Shown: positions 7,350 to 16,682, numbered from the stretch's first letter. The stretch is DNA of 32,767 nt from Ruminococcus sp. (GCA_023663085.1 JAMPIB010000043.1:1-32767), one strand, 5' to 3'. A program made the numbers and translations. The notes: generated by a model not told the origin, from the sequence alone.

Positions 7350-9220
7350 TTTCCCAACAATCCGATATATTCTGTGACGATTTTTTTGACAATGGAATCC
7401 GCGTCGATGCCGACTTCCTGTTTTAGCAGTTCCACGTTCCCGTGTTCGACATATTCGTCCGGTATGGCGATGCCAAGCACCTTTGTCTGTGTATGTAAAG
7501 AATCCACGTAAGCCCTGACCTTTTCGCCGAAACCGCCGCTGGCCACATTTTCTTCCATTGTTACAAGCAGCTTATGTTCACGGCATGCTTCTTTTATGGC
7601 CTCTTCGTCGATCGGCTTGACGAATCTGGCGTTTATGAGCGAGCACGAATACCCGGTCTCTTTTAACTGACGCCGCACTTCTACGGCTACTTTTACCATA
7701 CTGCCGACCGCTAAGAGCATGATATCTTCTTCCTCATAAATGCTCTCGCTTTTTCCGTAAACGATCTCTTCCCGGTTATCCCGCAGGCCGTCATATGCCT
7801 CGCCGCGCGGATAACGGATGGCCGCCGGTGCGCCGAATGCCAGAGCAAATTTTATCATATCGGAAAGTTCCCATTTATTCTTGGGCGCCATAATGTGCAT
7901 ATTGGGAATGGAAGAGAGGAAAGATAAATCGAATATCCCCTGATGCGTCTCCCCGTCGCTTCCTACCAGCCCCGCTCTGTCTATGGCAAAGATGACCGGC
8001 AGATTCTGGATGCAGACATCATGTAATATCTGGTCGTATGCCCGCTGTAAAAAAGAAGAATAAATGGCCACGATAGGCTTTAAGCCGCCTGCCGCCAGTC
8101 CCGCCGCAAACGTGACCGCATGCTCTTCCGCAATCCCCACATCAAAGAATCTGTCCGGGTACATATTACGAAAACGTTTAAGTCCGGTGCCATCCGGCAT
8201 AGCCGCTGTGATCGCCACCACCTTCTCATCCCGCTGTCCCAGCTTGCACATAACGGTGGAAAAAATATCCGTATAATTAGCCTTCGTTCTCGGTGTGCTC
8301 GGTATGCCGGTCTCGATATCGAAAGGCTCCGCACCATGGAATCTGGCCGGGTGCCGCTCCGCAGGCCCGTAACCGCGTCCTTTCTGGGTTATGGCGTGAA
8401 TGAGCACCGCGCCTTTTATCTTTCTGGCTTCTTTTATCATGCGCATCATGGCGGTAATATTATGCCCATCCACCGGGCCCAGATACGTGATGCCCATATC
8501 TTCAAAGAACATGCCGGGCACGACAAGCTGTTTAAAACTGCTCTTGGCGCGCTGGATCTGCGATACGACCTTATCGCCGTATTTCGACTTTCCATGCAGG
8601 GAATTATAGATTCCCTCTTTTAAATCCAGATACATATCTGCTGTTCTTATATTATTCAAATACTTGGAAACACCGCCTACATTCTCGGAAATAGACATGT
8701 TATTATCATTGAGGATAATAATGAAATTAGTCTCTAAACGGGAGGCGTTATTGAGTGCCTCATAGGCCATACCGCCCGTCAGGGAGCCGTCACCGATAAC
8801 GGAAATGACAGTATTTTTCCCGCCCGCCAGATCTCTGGCCTTGACCAGACCAAGCCCTGCCGATATGGAAGTGGAACTGTGCCCTGTATCGAAACAGTCG
8901 CAGTCGCTCTCTTTGCGCTTGGGAAAACCACTGATACCGCCGTATTTGCGTAAGTTTACAAAGCCATCTCTTCTCCCTGTCAGAATCTTATGGGTATAAG
9001 ACTGATGCCCTACGTCCCAGATGATCTTATCTTCCGGCAGATTTAACGACAGATGCAGCGCCATCGTCAATTCCACGGCTCCTAAGTTGGAACCGAGATG
9101 ACCGCCCGTCACGCTGATGGAACGGATCAGAAACTGTCTGATCTCTTCCGCCAGTGCCGCATAGTTTTCCGCGCCGATCTGTTTGATATCATTGGTTTTT
9201 TCTATTTTCTCCAGAAACAT
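7346..9220 (-). CDS. dxs: 1-deoxy-D-xylulose-5-phosphate synthase
   Basis: Dxs condenses pyruvate with glyceraldehyde 3-phosphate to form DXP, the first step of the MEP isoprenoid pathway, using thiamine diphosphate. The 624-residue protein has GHQSYTHKILTGR, the ThDP motif starting GDGSLTGG with the downstream Asn in ILNDNNMSIS, and the pyrimidine-domain segments GIAEEHAVTFAAGLA and IDRAGLVGSDGETHQG. Length is normal. The start at 9220 (MFLEKIEK) has GAGGT 5 bases upstream. A second ATG at 9232 overlaps the ispA stop and is possible. Longer in-frame extensions would run into ispA. It is cotranscribed with ispA, which uses its downstream products. Confidence 0.97.
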   Translation of the reverse strand: MFLEKIEKTNDIKQIGAENYAALAEEIRQFLIRSISVTGGHLGSNLGAVELTMALHLSLNLPEDKIIWDVGHQSYTHKILTGRRDGFVNLRKYGGISGFPKRKESDCDCFDTGHSSTSISAGLGLVKARDLAGGKNTVISVIGDGSLTGGMAYEALNNASRLETNFIIILNDNNMSISENVGGVSKYLNNIRTADMYLDLKEGIYNSLHGKSKYGDKVVSQIQRAKSSFKQLVVPGMFFEDMGITYLGPVDGHNITAMMRMIKEARKIKGAVLIHAITQKGRGYGPAERHPARFHGAEPFDIETGIPSTPRTKANYTDIFSTVMCKLGQRDEKVVAITAAMPDGTGLKRFRNMYPDRFFDVGIAEEHAVTFAAGLAAGGLKPIVAIYSSFLQRAYDQILHDVCIQNLPVIFAIDRAGLVGSDGETHQGIFDLSFLSSIPNMHIMAPKNKWELSDMIKFALAFGAPAAIRYPRGEAYDGLRDNREEIVYGKSESIYEEEDIMLLAVGSMVKVAVEVRRQLKETGYSCSLINARFVKPIDEEAIKEACREHKLLVTMEENVASGGFGEKVRAYVDSLHTQTKVLGIAIPDEYVEHGNVELLKQEVGIDADSIVKKIVTEYIGLLGK

Positions 9221-9228
9221 CGTATACC

Positions 9229-10131
9229 TCATTTCTCTCTGTATATCAACTGCTCCACCAGCTTCTCCAGAAACGGATTGCGTTCCGGAAAAGAAGTCAG
9301 GATACGGATTGCTTCTTTCGATAAAGAAGCGACCGTCTGGGCCGACTTTTCCAGTCCGCATATTGTAACATATGTTATTTTATTATTTTTTTCATCGCTG
9401 CCGACAGGTTTTCCCAGAACTTCCTGTGAACCCGTTACATCCAGAATATCGTCCTGGATCTGAAAAGCCACGCCGATATTATAGGCACATTTCTCGATAG
9501 CGGCGATCTGTTCCTCATCCGCTCCCGCCATAACGGCGCCAATTGTCATCGCCGCCTGTATGAGCGCCGCCGTTTTGTGCTCATGGATAAATAACAGTAA
9601 CTCTTTTGAAACATCTTTCCCCGCATCTTCCGCCTCGATATCCGCGCATTGACCGCCTATCATCCCGTAAATACCGGCTTTGCGGCCAAGAATGGCCAGC
9701 GACCGGGCTATCCTTTGATACTCGTCTATACTTTCCGCTTTCTCAAAGGCTTTCACCGCGGTCTCAAAAGCATAATTGAGCAGGCCGTCTCCGGCTAATA
9801 CCGCCATGCCTTCTCCATAGATAACATGTGTTGTTTTACGACCCCGTCTGTATTCGTCGTTATCCATCGCCGGCAGATCATCATGCACGAGCGAATAATT
9901 ATGGATCATCTCGATAGCCGCCATAAACGGATAAATTGCCTCCCCGCTGCCGCCAAACATCTCATAAATTTGTGCCATCAGCATGGGACGCAGTCTCTTA
10001 CCGCCCGCCAGTATCGAATAGTTCATGGCTTCTACGACCGTCTTCTGATACCCTTCCTCCGCCGGCAGAAAGGTCTTTAAGATTTCTTCTATCTCTTTTG
10101 TTTTTTGCTGTAAGGTTTCCTCAAAATTCAT
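9229..10131 (-). CDS. ispA: polyprenyl (farnesyl/geranylgeranyl) diphosphate synthase
   Basis: This 300-residue protein is a trans-prenyltransferase that joins isopentenyl diphosphate to allylic diphosphates in the cytoplasm. It has the first Asp-rich motif DDLPAMDND followed by RRGRKTTH, and the second, FQIQDDILDVTG, followed by GKPVGSDEKNNK. GGKRLRPML lies near residue 47. The product chain length cannot be fixed from the motif alone; farnesyl diphosphate is the usual product at this locus. The ATG at 10131 overlaps the xseB end by 11 bases with GGTGAG just upstream; a GTG in frame at 10149 is less likely. Operon position beside dxs fits isoprenoid synthesis. Confidence 0.95.
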   Translation of the reverse strand: MNFEETLQQKTKEIEEILKTFLPAEEGYQKTVVEAMNYSILAGGKRLRPMLMAQIYEMFGGSGEAIYPFMAAIEMIHNYSLVHDDLPAMDNDEYRRGRKTTHVIYGEGMAVLAGDGLLNYAFETAVKAFEKAESIDEYQRIARSLAILGRKAGIYGMIGGQCADIEAEDAGKDVSKELLLFIHEHKTAALIQAAMTIGAVMAGADEEQIAAIEKCAYNIGVAFQIQDDILDVTGSQEVLGKPVGSDEKNNKITYVTICGLEKSAQTVASLSKEAIRILTSFPERNPFLEKLVEQLIYREK

Positions 10132-10357
10132 CCAACTCACCATCTTCACTGATCTTTAAGACCTGTTTTTCCACTTTGTCAATCTTGTCATTACAATATT
10201 GTAAAAGCTGCATTCCCTTCTGATAAAAGGAAAACGAATCTTCCAGAGTCGTCTCTTCCTCTTCCAGATGCGCTATCGTCTCTTCTATCCGTTCAAATGC
10301 CTCTTCCAGAGAAAGTTCTTCTCCTGCCGTCCCCTGTTCCTGTCCGGGTTTACTCAT
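10121..10357 (-). CDS. xseB: exodeoxyribonuclease VII small subunit
   Basis: XseB is the small subunit that assembles in several copies on XseA to form exonuclease VII, which degrades single-stranded DNA. The 78-residue protein contains the family pattern LEEAFERIEETIAHLEEEETTLEDSF, two helices rich in Leu and Glu, then SFYQKGMQLLQYCNDKI. It is 10 bases below xseA and overlaps ispA by 11 bases, so the three are likely translated from one message. Confidence 0.94.
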   Translation of the reverse strand: MSKPGQEQGTAGEELSLEEAFERIEETIAHLEEEETTLEDSFSFYQKGMQLLQYCNDKIDKVEKQVLKISEDGELDEF

Positions 10358-10367
10358 AGCAATAACC

Positions 10368-11603
10368 TTACCTTTCTTCTATTTCCGCCGCCTGTGCCGC
10401 AAACGACAGTTTCCGGCTTTCTACAACCTTTGTATGTATAACGCCGTCTTTTACATAAACCTGCATTTCATCCCCCGGTTCCACCTGTCCCGTCCGGTAT
10501 ATCGTCCTGCCCTGCGCATCCGCCGCATAGGCATAGCCCTGACTCAATTTATCCAACGGGGATAAGCCTTTCATCTTCTCGATATAAAGTGCCAGCGTAT
10601 GCTTCTTATCTGAAAGCCGCCGCGTCATGGCCTCCTGCAAAGTATCCTCCAGATGCAGCATATAGGTGCGTTTCTCCCGAAGCTGATTGACCGGACTTAA
10701 ATATTTAAGCTGCATCTGATAATGAGACAGCTTCTCCCGCTGTCCCCTGATATGGTTTCTGCACAGATGCTGCAGCGTATAAGCATATTCTCCCAGCTTA
10801 TCCTGAAACTGCTCAAGATCAAAAACGGCAAGTTCCGCCGCTGCAGATGGCGTCGGCGCCCGCAGATCCGCTACAAAATCCGCTATCGTCGTATCCGTTT
10901 CATGCCCGACGGCCGATATAACGGGAATCGGGCAGTCAAAAATGGCCTGTGCCACGGCTTCTTCGTTAAAAGCCCACAAATCCTCAATAGAGCCGCCGCC
11001 GCGCCCAACGATAATGGTATCAACCTTATAACGCTCCATGGCATGGATACCGTTTACAATGCTCTGCACCGCCATCTCACCCTGTACGATCGCCGGATAG
11101 AGAATGATCTGTACATAAGGATTCCTTCTGCCGGCGATCTGTATGATATCCCGTACCGCCGCGCCCGTCTGTGCCGTTACTACGCCCAGACGCTCTATAT
11201 ATTTAGGAATCGGCTGTTTGTACTGCTTCGCAAACATCCCTCTTTCTTCCAGTTCCGCCTTCAGACGCTCGAACCGCTCATAGAGCGCTCCTGCGCCATC
11301 CTGCCTGATCTGTCTGGCATAAAGCTGGTATTTGCCATCCCGCTCATAAACATCCACTGTACCGCTTACGACGACCTGCTGGCCTTCCCGCATCTGGAAG
11401 TTTAGTCCGCCTCTGTTTCCGGCAAACATAACACATGCTATCGTTCCCTTTTCATCCTTTAAGGTAAAATAAATATGTCCAGAGGAATGATATTTACAGT
11501 TGCTCACTTCGCCTTTTACCGAAATGGACTGTAACATAAAATCCTGCGTGAACATATTTTTAATGTAGGAATTTACCTGTGCTACCGTATACACATTCTG
11601 CAT
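10368..11603 (-). CDS. xseA: exodeoxyribonuclease VII large subunit
   Basis: XseA is the catalytic subunit of exonuclease VII. The 411-residue protein opens with an OB-fold domain (about 1-100: QSISVKGEVSNCKYHSSGHI, then YFTLKD). The catalytic domain follows, with GVVTAQTGAAVRDI, VGRGGGSIEDLWAFNEE, SAVGHETDTTIADFVADLRA and PTPSAAAELAV. A helical C-terminal region and a short beta-rich tail end the protein. The start at 11603 is chosen for GAGGT 7 bases upstream; the codon before it is GTG, which could extend the protein by one residue. Length is slightly short of many XseA proteins but complete in its motifs. Confidence 0.96.
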   Translation of the reverse strand: MQNVYTVAQVNSYIKNMFTQDFMLQSISVKGEVSNCKYHSSGHIYFTLKDEKGTIACVMFAGNRGGLNFQMREGQQVVVSGTVDVYERDGKYQLYARQIRQDGAGALYERFERLKAELEERGMFAKQYKQPIPKYIERLGVVTAQTGAAVRDIIQIAGRRNPYVQIILYPAIVQGEMAVQSIVNGIHAMERYKVDTIIVGRGGGSIEDLWAFNEEAVAQAIFDCPIPVISAVGHETDTTIADFVADLRAPTPSAAAELAVFDLEQFQDKLGEYAYTLQHLCRNHIRGQREKLSHYQMQLKYLSPVNQLREKRTYMLHLEDTLQEAMTRRLSDKKHTLALYIEKMKGLSPLDKLSQGYAYAADAQGRTIYRTGQVEPGDEMQVYVKDGVIHTKVVESRKLSFAAQAAEIEER

Positions 11604-11635
11604 CACAACACCTCGAAAGACGACAGAGACCCTCC

Positions 11636-12031
11636 TTAAGCAAACTTGGCCAGGATACCGTTGATAAAACTCGACGAAGCATCCTGACCAAACTTCTTCG
11701 CCAGTTCTACTGCCTCATTGATGGCTACGCCGGTCGGGACGTCTTCGTCATACGTAATCTCATAGACTGCCAGCCGGAGTATCGTCAGATCCACTTTACC
11801 CATTCTGTCCGTATTCCAGTTCTCGGCTTTTTCATTCAACATCCTGTCTATTGTCTCTAATTTCTCCGCAATTTTCCGGTATTTGGTGGAAATATATTCT
11901 TCATCCGCCCCATCTGCCTCACAGATATCCTCAAAGAAGAGCTGTTCCTGTTCAGCCATCTCTTCCGGAGCGTTAAATTCAATGCGGAACAACAGTTTAA
12001 ATATCTGTTCCCTCAATTCTCTTCTGCTCAT
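11636..12031 (-). CDS. nusB: transcription antitermination factor NusB
   Basis: NusB binds boxA RNA with NusE (S10) and supports antitermination of rRNA operons. The 131-residue all-helical protein starts MSRRELREQIFKLLFRIEF, has DRMGKVDLTILRLAVYEI in the middle and ends GVAINEAVELAKKFG with SSSFINGILAKF, all conserved in the family. Length is normal. It is 27 bases downstream of the Asp23-family gene and 32 bases upstream of xseA, the usual Firmicutes order. Confidence 0.96.
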   Translation of the reverse strand: MSRRELREQIFKLLFRIEFNAPEEMAEQEQLFFEDICEADGADEEYISTKYRKIAEKLETIDRMLNEKAENWNTDRMGKVDLTILRLAVYEITYDEDVPTGVAINEAVELAKKFGQDASSSFINGILAKFA

Positions 12032-12058
12032 GGAAACTCCTGCTTTGCTCTCTCTGCT

Positions 12059-12451
12059 CTATCTGTCTTTTGTTACGTTGATACCGGCGATCCGGATGTT
12101 GACATCCGTCACTTCCAATCCCGTCATGTTCTCCACCGCGTTTTTCACCTTGCTCTGCACGCGCTGGCAGGTAGCGGGAATATTAAAGCCGTACTCTATG
12201 GTAATGGCCAGATCCACTTTCACTTTCTGCTGCTGTACTTCCACTCTCGTTCCCTTCGCCGCGTTCTTCATGCCGACTTTACTCAAAAATTCATGCGTCA
12301 TATTGCCGGACATGGCCGCAACGCCTTCTACTTCCGTCGCTGCAAGCGCCGCGATCATCGCTACCACGTCATCCGCTATCTTAACGGAACCAATCTTTTC
12401 ATCTCCCTGTAGATCATAAGTGTTTTTTGTAAGTTCCTGTTCCATATCCAT
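12059..12451 (-). CDS. Asp23/Gls24 family protein
   Basis: This 130-residue protein belongs to the Asp23 family (YqhY-like in B. subtilis). Members are small cytoplasmic or membrane-associated proteins linked to envelope stress and fatty-acid metabolism, with no known catalytic activity. Visible features are GSVKIADDVVAMIAALAATE, VEGVAAMSG, a central beta region (VDLAITIEYGFNIPATC) and VTDVNIRIAGINV at the C-terminus. Of three closely spaced ATGs, 12451 gives the best spacing to AAAGG. The gene heads the operon with nusB next, as in many Firmicutes. A promoter is visible upstream. Confidence 0.92.
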   Translation of the reverse strand: MDMEQELTKNTYDLQGDEKIGSVKIADDVVAMIAALAATEVEGVAAMSGNMTHEFLSKVGMKNAAKGTRVEVQQQKVKVDLAITIEYGFNIPATCQRVQSKVKNAVENMTGLEVTDVNIRIAGINVTKDR

Positions 12452-12509
12452 AACCATACCTTTCCCATTTCATCCGCCATAGCGGTCAAATACTTTTCGT
12501 CTGCTGTCT

Positions 12510-12538
12510 AGTATACCAAAATTTATGATGTTTGCCTA
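12510..12538 (-). promoter_or_regulatory. sigma-A promoter of the asp23-nusB-xseAB-ispA-dxs-tlyA-nadK-recN operon
   Basis: The minus strand reads TAGGCA, 17 bases, TATACT, with an extended -10 (TGG just before TATACT). It ends about 59 bases before the Asp23 gene start. The -35 matches TTGACA at 4 of 6 positions. It is the only good promoter-like site in the 122 bases between the lipoprotein stop and this operon. Confidence 0.7.
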
Positions 12539-12573
12539 GTACCGAAATCAATAAGAATTGCTGCCGGGAATTA

Positions 12574-13800
12574 CTACAGCCAGAAACTCATGCTGTACTG
12601 CTCTTCATCATCCGTATAGGAAACGACCCCGTCCGGACAGTCCAGATAGTGGAATATCTCCTGCTCATTGATCAGCATATCCTGCATCTGTTCATAAATT
12701 TCTTCCGTAGCGCACTTTAAAGTAACATACGCGTTGCCCCGCTCATAACCATCCTGAAAAATACGGGTAAGCTGTTCCTTATCAAGCGCTGTGAAATAAA
12801 GTCCTTCTTTTACGTAATAATTGGCCTCCATAGAGTCACATTCCGGCGGCGTCACTACATTCTCTATCCTGTGTGTTTTACAAAGCTGCTCGGTCGTCAC
12901 ACATAAATAATCATAGTTGATCGTCGGTTTGGCTTTCCGGGGATAGGACTCATCTCCGCCTACTGCCTGATAAGAAGCGTCTCCCCATGTCGTATCTACA
13001 TAATACCATTGTCCGTCAATTCTGACCGCATTCCAGGCATGTCCTTCACCCTGTGAGACTTCTCCCAGGATCAACGTTGCCTCGATCTTTGCCTGCTGCA
13101 GCAGATACTGCATCGCTTTGGCATACCCCTGACAGACCGATCTGCCATTCAAAAATACAGAACATATGTTCTGACTGTCATTTGCCGAAGCATCATACTC
13201 CGTATGGTCGATGAGATACTCATAAATATACTTCACCTTACCGTATTCATCCATCTCCGGTGTGATCCCGGCGAAGCACTTCTCCACGTATCCGTCGATC
13301 TCAGATTGTCTTTCGGCAATTTCTTCCCTGCTCATATGGTAAGTGCCCGTAAAAGTGATCTTCTTTATGATATCGCCTAATGTATACTGGGTATACGTAT
13401 AACCATCCACATAAAATATCTCCGGATGATCGTTCAGCACACACTGGAACATACGGCCGATCTCCGCTTCATCCATACTTGAGAGCGTCACATCTTCCTG
13501 AAAATTTAAAAGCGTCCACAAAATTTCCAGATATATGTCCTTTTCTTCCTCCGGCAGCGCATTAAACGCATAAGAATCCGCCTGCATGTCCCGCAGAAAG
13601 AATTTCTCTTCCTCCGTAAGTTTTGCTTCTTCCGTTTCTCTCTGGATCTGTATGGTCTGCCCTTCTGCAGCATAACCATCAACCGGCTCTTCCATCGTCC
13701 GGCTCTCGTACAGACAACCGGTCAATAATGCCATAACTGCCAGAACAGCAGCCGAAACTCGTAGCAAAACTCTTATTCGCAAACAACATTTTTTCTTCAT
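12574..13800 (-). CDS. lipoprotein with transglutaminase-like domain
   Basis: The 408-residue product begins with a basic N-terminus, a hydrophobic stretch (15-26) and the lipobox LLTGC, so Cys29 is probably lipidated and the protein anchored outside the membrane. The C-terminal half has a transglutaminase/protease-like core: Cys223 in GRSVCQGYAKAMQYLL, His254 in GEGHAWNAVRIDGQWYYVD and Asp269 in VDTTWGD, the expected triad. The N-terminal part is acidic and unassigned. Such proteins often act as cysteine peptidases or cross-linkers at the cell wall, but the substrate here is unknown. It lies 41 bases below prfC and may be cotranscribed with deoB-prfC. An alternative role in spores or germination is possible but unsupported. 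Confidence 0.85.
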   Translation of the reverse strand: MKKKCCLRIRVLLRVSAAVLAVMALLTGCLYESRTMEEPVDGYAAEGQTIQIQRETEEAKLTEEEKFFLRDMQADSYAFNALPEEEKDIYLEILWTLLNFQEDVTLSSMDEAEIGRMFQCVLNDHPEIFYVDGYTYTQYTLGDIIKKITFTGTYHMSREEIAERQSEIDGYVEKCFAGITPEMDEYGKVKYIYEYLIDHTEYDASANDSQNICSVFLNGRSVCQGYAKAMQYLLQQAKIEATLILGEVSQGEGHAWNAVRIDGQWYYVDTTWGDASYQAVGGDESYPRKAKPTINYDYLCVTTEQLCKTHRIENVVTPPECDSMEANYYVKEGLYFTALDKEQLTRIFQDGYERGNAYVTLKCATEEIYEQMQDMLINEQEIFHYLDCPDGVVSYTDDEEQYSMSFWL

Positions 13801-13841
13801 GAAATCACCTTCTGCCCTGCGAAACTACAGTTAGCGGTAAC

Positions 13842-15449
13842 TTAATTTCTGCCGAACTCGGAAAGGATCAGACCGTTATTACGTTCTATCGTCATCCCGA
13901 TGCTCCACTGATTCACGAATAATAACAGTGGATTGCCTTTCAGATCTTTGATCTTTTTCATATCGGAAGTTCCCGTCAGCGTATTCAGATCAATCTCTTT
14001 ATTCTCGATCCAGCGGATATGCTCATATGGCAGATTCTCCAGACGAATCTCCACATTATACTCATTTTCCAGACGGTATTTTAATACATCAAACTGCAAA
14101 ACACCGACCACACCGACTATGATCTCTTCCATTCCTGTGTTAAATTCCTGGAAGATCTGGATAGCGCCTTCCTGTGCGATCTGCGTGATGCCCTTTACGA
14201 ACTGCTTTCTCTTCATCGTATCAAGCTGCCGCACTCTGGCGAAATGCTCCGGCGCAAAAGTCGGTATCCCTTCGTACTGGAACTGCTCTTTGGGCATACA
14301 TAACGTATCCCCAATGGAGAAAATACCCGGATCAAAAACGCCGATGATATCTCCCGCATAAGCCTCCTCCAGTATCTTGCGCTCATCCGCCATGATCTGC
14401 TGCGGCTGGGAAAGACGCATCACCTTGCCGCCCTGCACATGTTTTACTTCCATGCTGGCCTCATATTTGCCGGAACAGATACGCATAAAGGCTATCCTGT
14501 CCCTGTGCGCCTTATTCATATTGGCCTGTATCTTAAAGACAAACGCCGAAAATTCGTTTTCCACCGGATCCACCAGTCCGATATCCGCCTTGCGGGGCAG
14601 CGGCGTCGTAGTCATTTTCAGAAAATGCTGTAAAAATATCTCTACACCGAAGTTGGTCAGTGCCGAACCGAAAAATACCGGTGTCAGTTCTCCGGCACGT
14701 ATCCTGTCTAAATCATATTCCGCGCTGGCGCCGTCAAGCAGTTCAATTTCATCAAAAAGCTGCGCTTTAAAAGCCTCTCCAATATGGCCGCATAACATCT
14801 CTTCTTCGGTAATGGGAATCTGCGTAGCATGTCCCTCTTTCGTGCCCTTTTCCGTATCAGAATAAGTAACGACACATTGATTCTCCCTGTCGTATACGCC
14901 CTTAAACGCCTTGCCGGAACCAATCGGCCAGTTGATCGGGCAGGTCGCTATCCCCAGTTCCTTCTCGATCTCATCTAAAAGTTCAAAGGTATCGTTGGCG
15001 TCCCTGTCCATCTTATTAATAAACGTAAAAATGGGAATCTTACGCATCACGCATACTTTAAAGAGTTTTCTTGTCTGCGCCTCCACGCCCTTTGAAGCGT
15101 CAATGACCATGACCGCGGAATCCGCCGCCATAAGCGTCCGGTACGTATCTTCCGAAAAGTCCTGATGCCCCGGCGTATCCAGAATATTGATGCAAAAACC
15201 GCCGTACTCAAACTGCAGAACGGAAGAAGTAACCGAGATACCCCTTTCTTTCTCGATCTCCATCCAGTCTGAAACGGCATGTCTCGCGGTAGCCTTTCCC
15301 TTCACACTCCCCGCCAGATTGATAGCGCCGCCGTATAATAAAAACTTCTCCGTTAAAGTTGTTTTACCCGCATCCGGGTGCGAAATAATGGCAAAAGTCC
15401 TTCTTTTGTTGATTTCGTCTGCATAACTGCTCACGTTCTTATCCTCCAT
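13842..15449 (-). CDS. prfC: peptide chain release factor 3
   Basis: RF3 is a GTPase that removes RF1/RF2 from the ribosome after peptide release. The 535-residue protein has the G1 motif SHPDAGKTTLTEK, a switch region ending ERGISVTSSV, G3 DTPGHQDFSEDTYRTL and G4 NKMDRD. Its KVLKYRLENEYNVEIRL-like C-terminal segment (VLKYRLENEYNVEIRLENLP) separates RF3 from EF-G and other GTPases. Length is normal for the family. It lies 66 bases below deoB; the gap holds a short hairpin but no T tract. Confidence 0.97.
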   Translation of the reverse strand: MEDKNVSSYADEINKRRTFAIISHPDAGKTTLTEKFLLYGGAINLAGSVKGKATARHAVSDWMEIEKERGISVTSSVLQFEYGGFCINILDTPGHQDFSEDTYRTLMAADSAVMVIDASKGVEAQTRKLFKVCVMRKIPIFTFINKMDRDANDTFELLDEIEKELGIATCPINWPIGSGKAFKGVYDRENQCVVTYSDTEKGTKEGHATQIPITEEEMLCGHIGEAFKAQLFDEIELLDGASAEYDLDRIRAGELTPVFFGSALTNFGVEIFLQHFLKMTTTPLPRKADIGLVDPVENEFSAFVFKIQANMNKAHRDRIAFMRICSGKYEASMEVKHVQGGKVMRLSQPQQIMADERKILEEAYAGDIIGVFDPGIFSIGDTLCMPKEQFQYEGIPTFAPEHFARVRQLDTMKRKQFVKGITQIAQEGAIQIFQEFNTGMEEIIVGVVGVLQFDVLKYRLENEYNVEIRLENLPYEHIRWIENKEIDLNTLTGTSDMKKIKDLKGNPLLLFVNQWSIGMTIERNNGLILSEFGRN

Positions 15450-15515
15450 ACTGCCTTTTAAAAAATATTCCTTCCTTAAAATATCCTGTTCATCGCATTG
15501 CCATGACGTTTCCCG

Positions 15516-16682
15516 TCAGCTTATGCAGTCCGTAAGCATGGAACGTCCGGCAAATTCCGGCCGGATCCCGAAGTAATCCAGTACGGTAGCGCCGATATCT
15601 GCAAAAGTATCCCTTGTGCCAAGATTCTTCGGCATCACCTTTCTGCCATACATGATAAAGGGCGTATGCTCTCTGGAATGGTCTGTCGATACCGTATAAC
15701 CGGGATCACATCCATGATCCGCCGTTATCATCAGAATATCCTCTTCTTTCATCTTATCAATGATCTGTGGCAGTTTCTCATCAAAATAAGCAAGCGCTTT
15801 CGCATAGCCATCGATATCATTGCGATGCCCATACAGCATATCATAATCTACCAGATTCACAAAGCATAATCCTTCAAAATCTTTGTCCAGAAAAGCGAGC
15901 ATCTTTTCAATGCCTTCTTCGTTGCCTTTTGTATAAGTATATTCCGTAATGCCTTTACCCGCGAAGATATCCTGGATTTTTCCTACGGAGATCACATCTT
16001 TGCCGGCCGCTTTCAGACTGTCTAACATGGTGATCCCCGGCGGTTCCAGCGAAAAATCGTGCCGTTTTGCCGTTCTCGTATAATTACCGCTTTCTCCGAT
16101 AAAAGGTCTGGCAATGACCCTGCCGACCCCATGCTCGCCCTGCAGCAATTCTCTGGCCATACGACAGTACTCATACAAAGTCTCCACCGGAACGACATCC
16201 TCATGTGCCGCGATCTGAAAAACGCTGTCCGCCGATGTATAAACGATCAATTTACCCGTCTTTACATGCTCGTCCCCGTAATCTTTGATAACTTCCGTTC
16301 CCGAATAAGGCTTGTTGCAAAGAATTCCTCTTCCCGTCATAGCGCTGAATGATGCCAGTACATCATCCGGAAAACCGTCAGGATAAGTGGGCAGCGGCTT
16401 CTTTGAGAGGATACCCGCTATTTCCCAGTGTCCTATCGTAGTATCTTTCCCTTTGGATGCCTCTTTCATACGGGCGATCACCGCCTCCGGATGCGCCGTC
16501 TTCTCCACGCAGTCTACGCCATCTATATTAAAAAGACCTAACCTGCCCATATTAGGCATGTGGAAATAAGGACTGGAGGATACGGAACGCAAAGTGTTAG
16601 TTCCCCGGTCGCCATAATCGGCCGCATCTTCCATTTCTCCTATTCCGAAACTGTCCAGTACGATTAAAAAAATTCTTTTCAT
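15516..16682 (-). CDS. deoB: phosphopentomutase
   Basis: DeoB interconverts (deoxy)ribose 1-phosphate and 5-phosphate in nucleoside salvage and belongs to the alkaline-phosphatase superfamily with two Mn ions. The 388-residue protein has the metal/nucleophile motifs LIVLDSFGIGEM, DRGTNTL and GKDTTIGHWEIAG (with the phosphorylated Thr). The C-terminal metal ligands are in ITADHGCDP and STDHSREHTPFIMYG. Length is normal. No nucleoside phosphorylase is adjacent, unlike in classic deo operons. An inverted repeat overlaps its putative promoter. Confidence 0.97.
   Translation of the reverse strand: MKRIFLIVLDSFGIGEMEDAADYGDRGTNTLRSVSSSPYFHMPNMGRLGLFNIDGVDCVEKTAHPEAVIARMKEASKGKDTTIGHWEIAGILSKKPLPTYPDGFPDDVLASFSAMTGRGILCNKPYSGTEVIKDYGDEHVKTGKLIVYTSADSVFQIAAHEDVVPVETLYEYCRMARELLQGEHGVGRVIARPFIGESGNYTRTAKRHDFSLEPPGITMLDSLKAAGKDVISVGKIQDIFAGKGITEYTYTKGNEEGIEKMLAFLDKDFEGLCFVNLVDYDMLYGHRNDIDGYAKALAYFDEKLPQIIDKMKEEDILMITADHGCDPGYTVSTDHSREHTPFIMYGRKVMPKNLGTRDTFADIGATVLDYFGIRPEFAGRSMLTDCIS

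Noticed and set aside
8120-8623. Plus-strand reading frames such as this one opposite dxs
   Set aside because: They lie opposite well-recognised genes, have no family motifs and no ribosome-binding sites; they are coding shadows.
15504-15518. Hairpin TGACG-GGAAA-CGTCA at the deoB stop as a terminator
   Set aside because: The stem is only 5 bases and no T tract follows; prfC may be read through.
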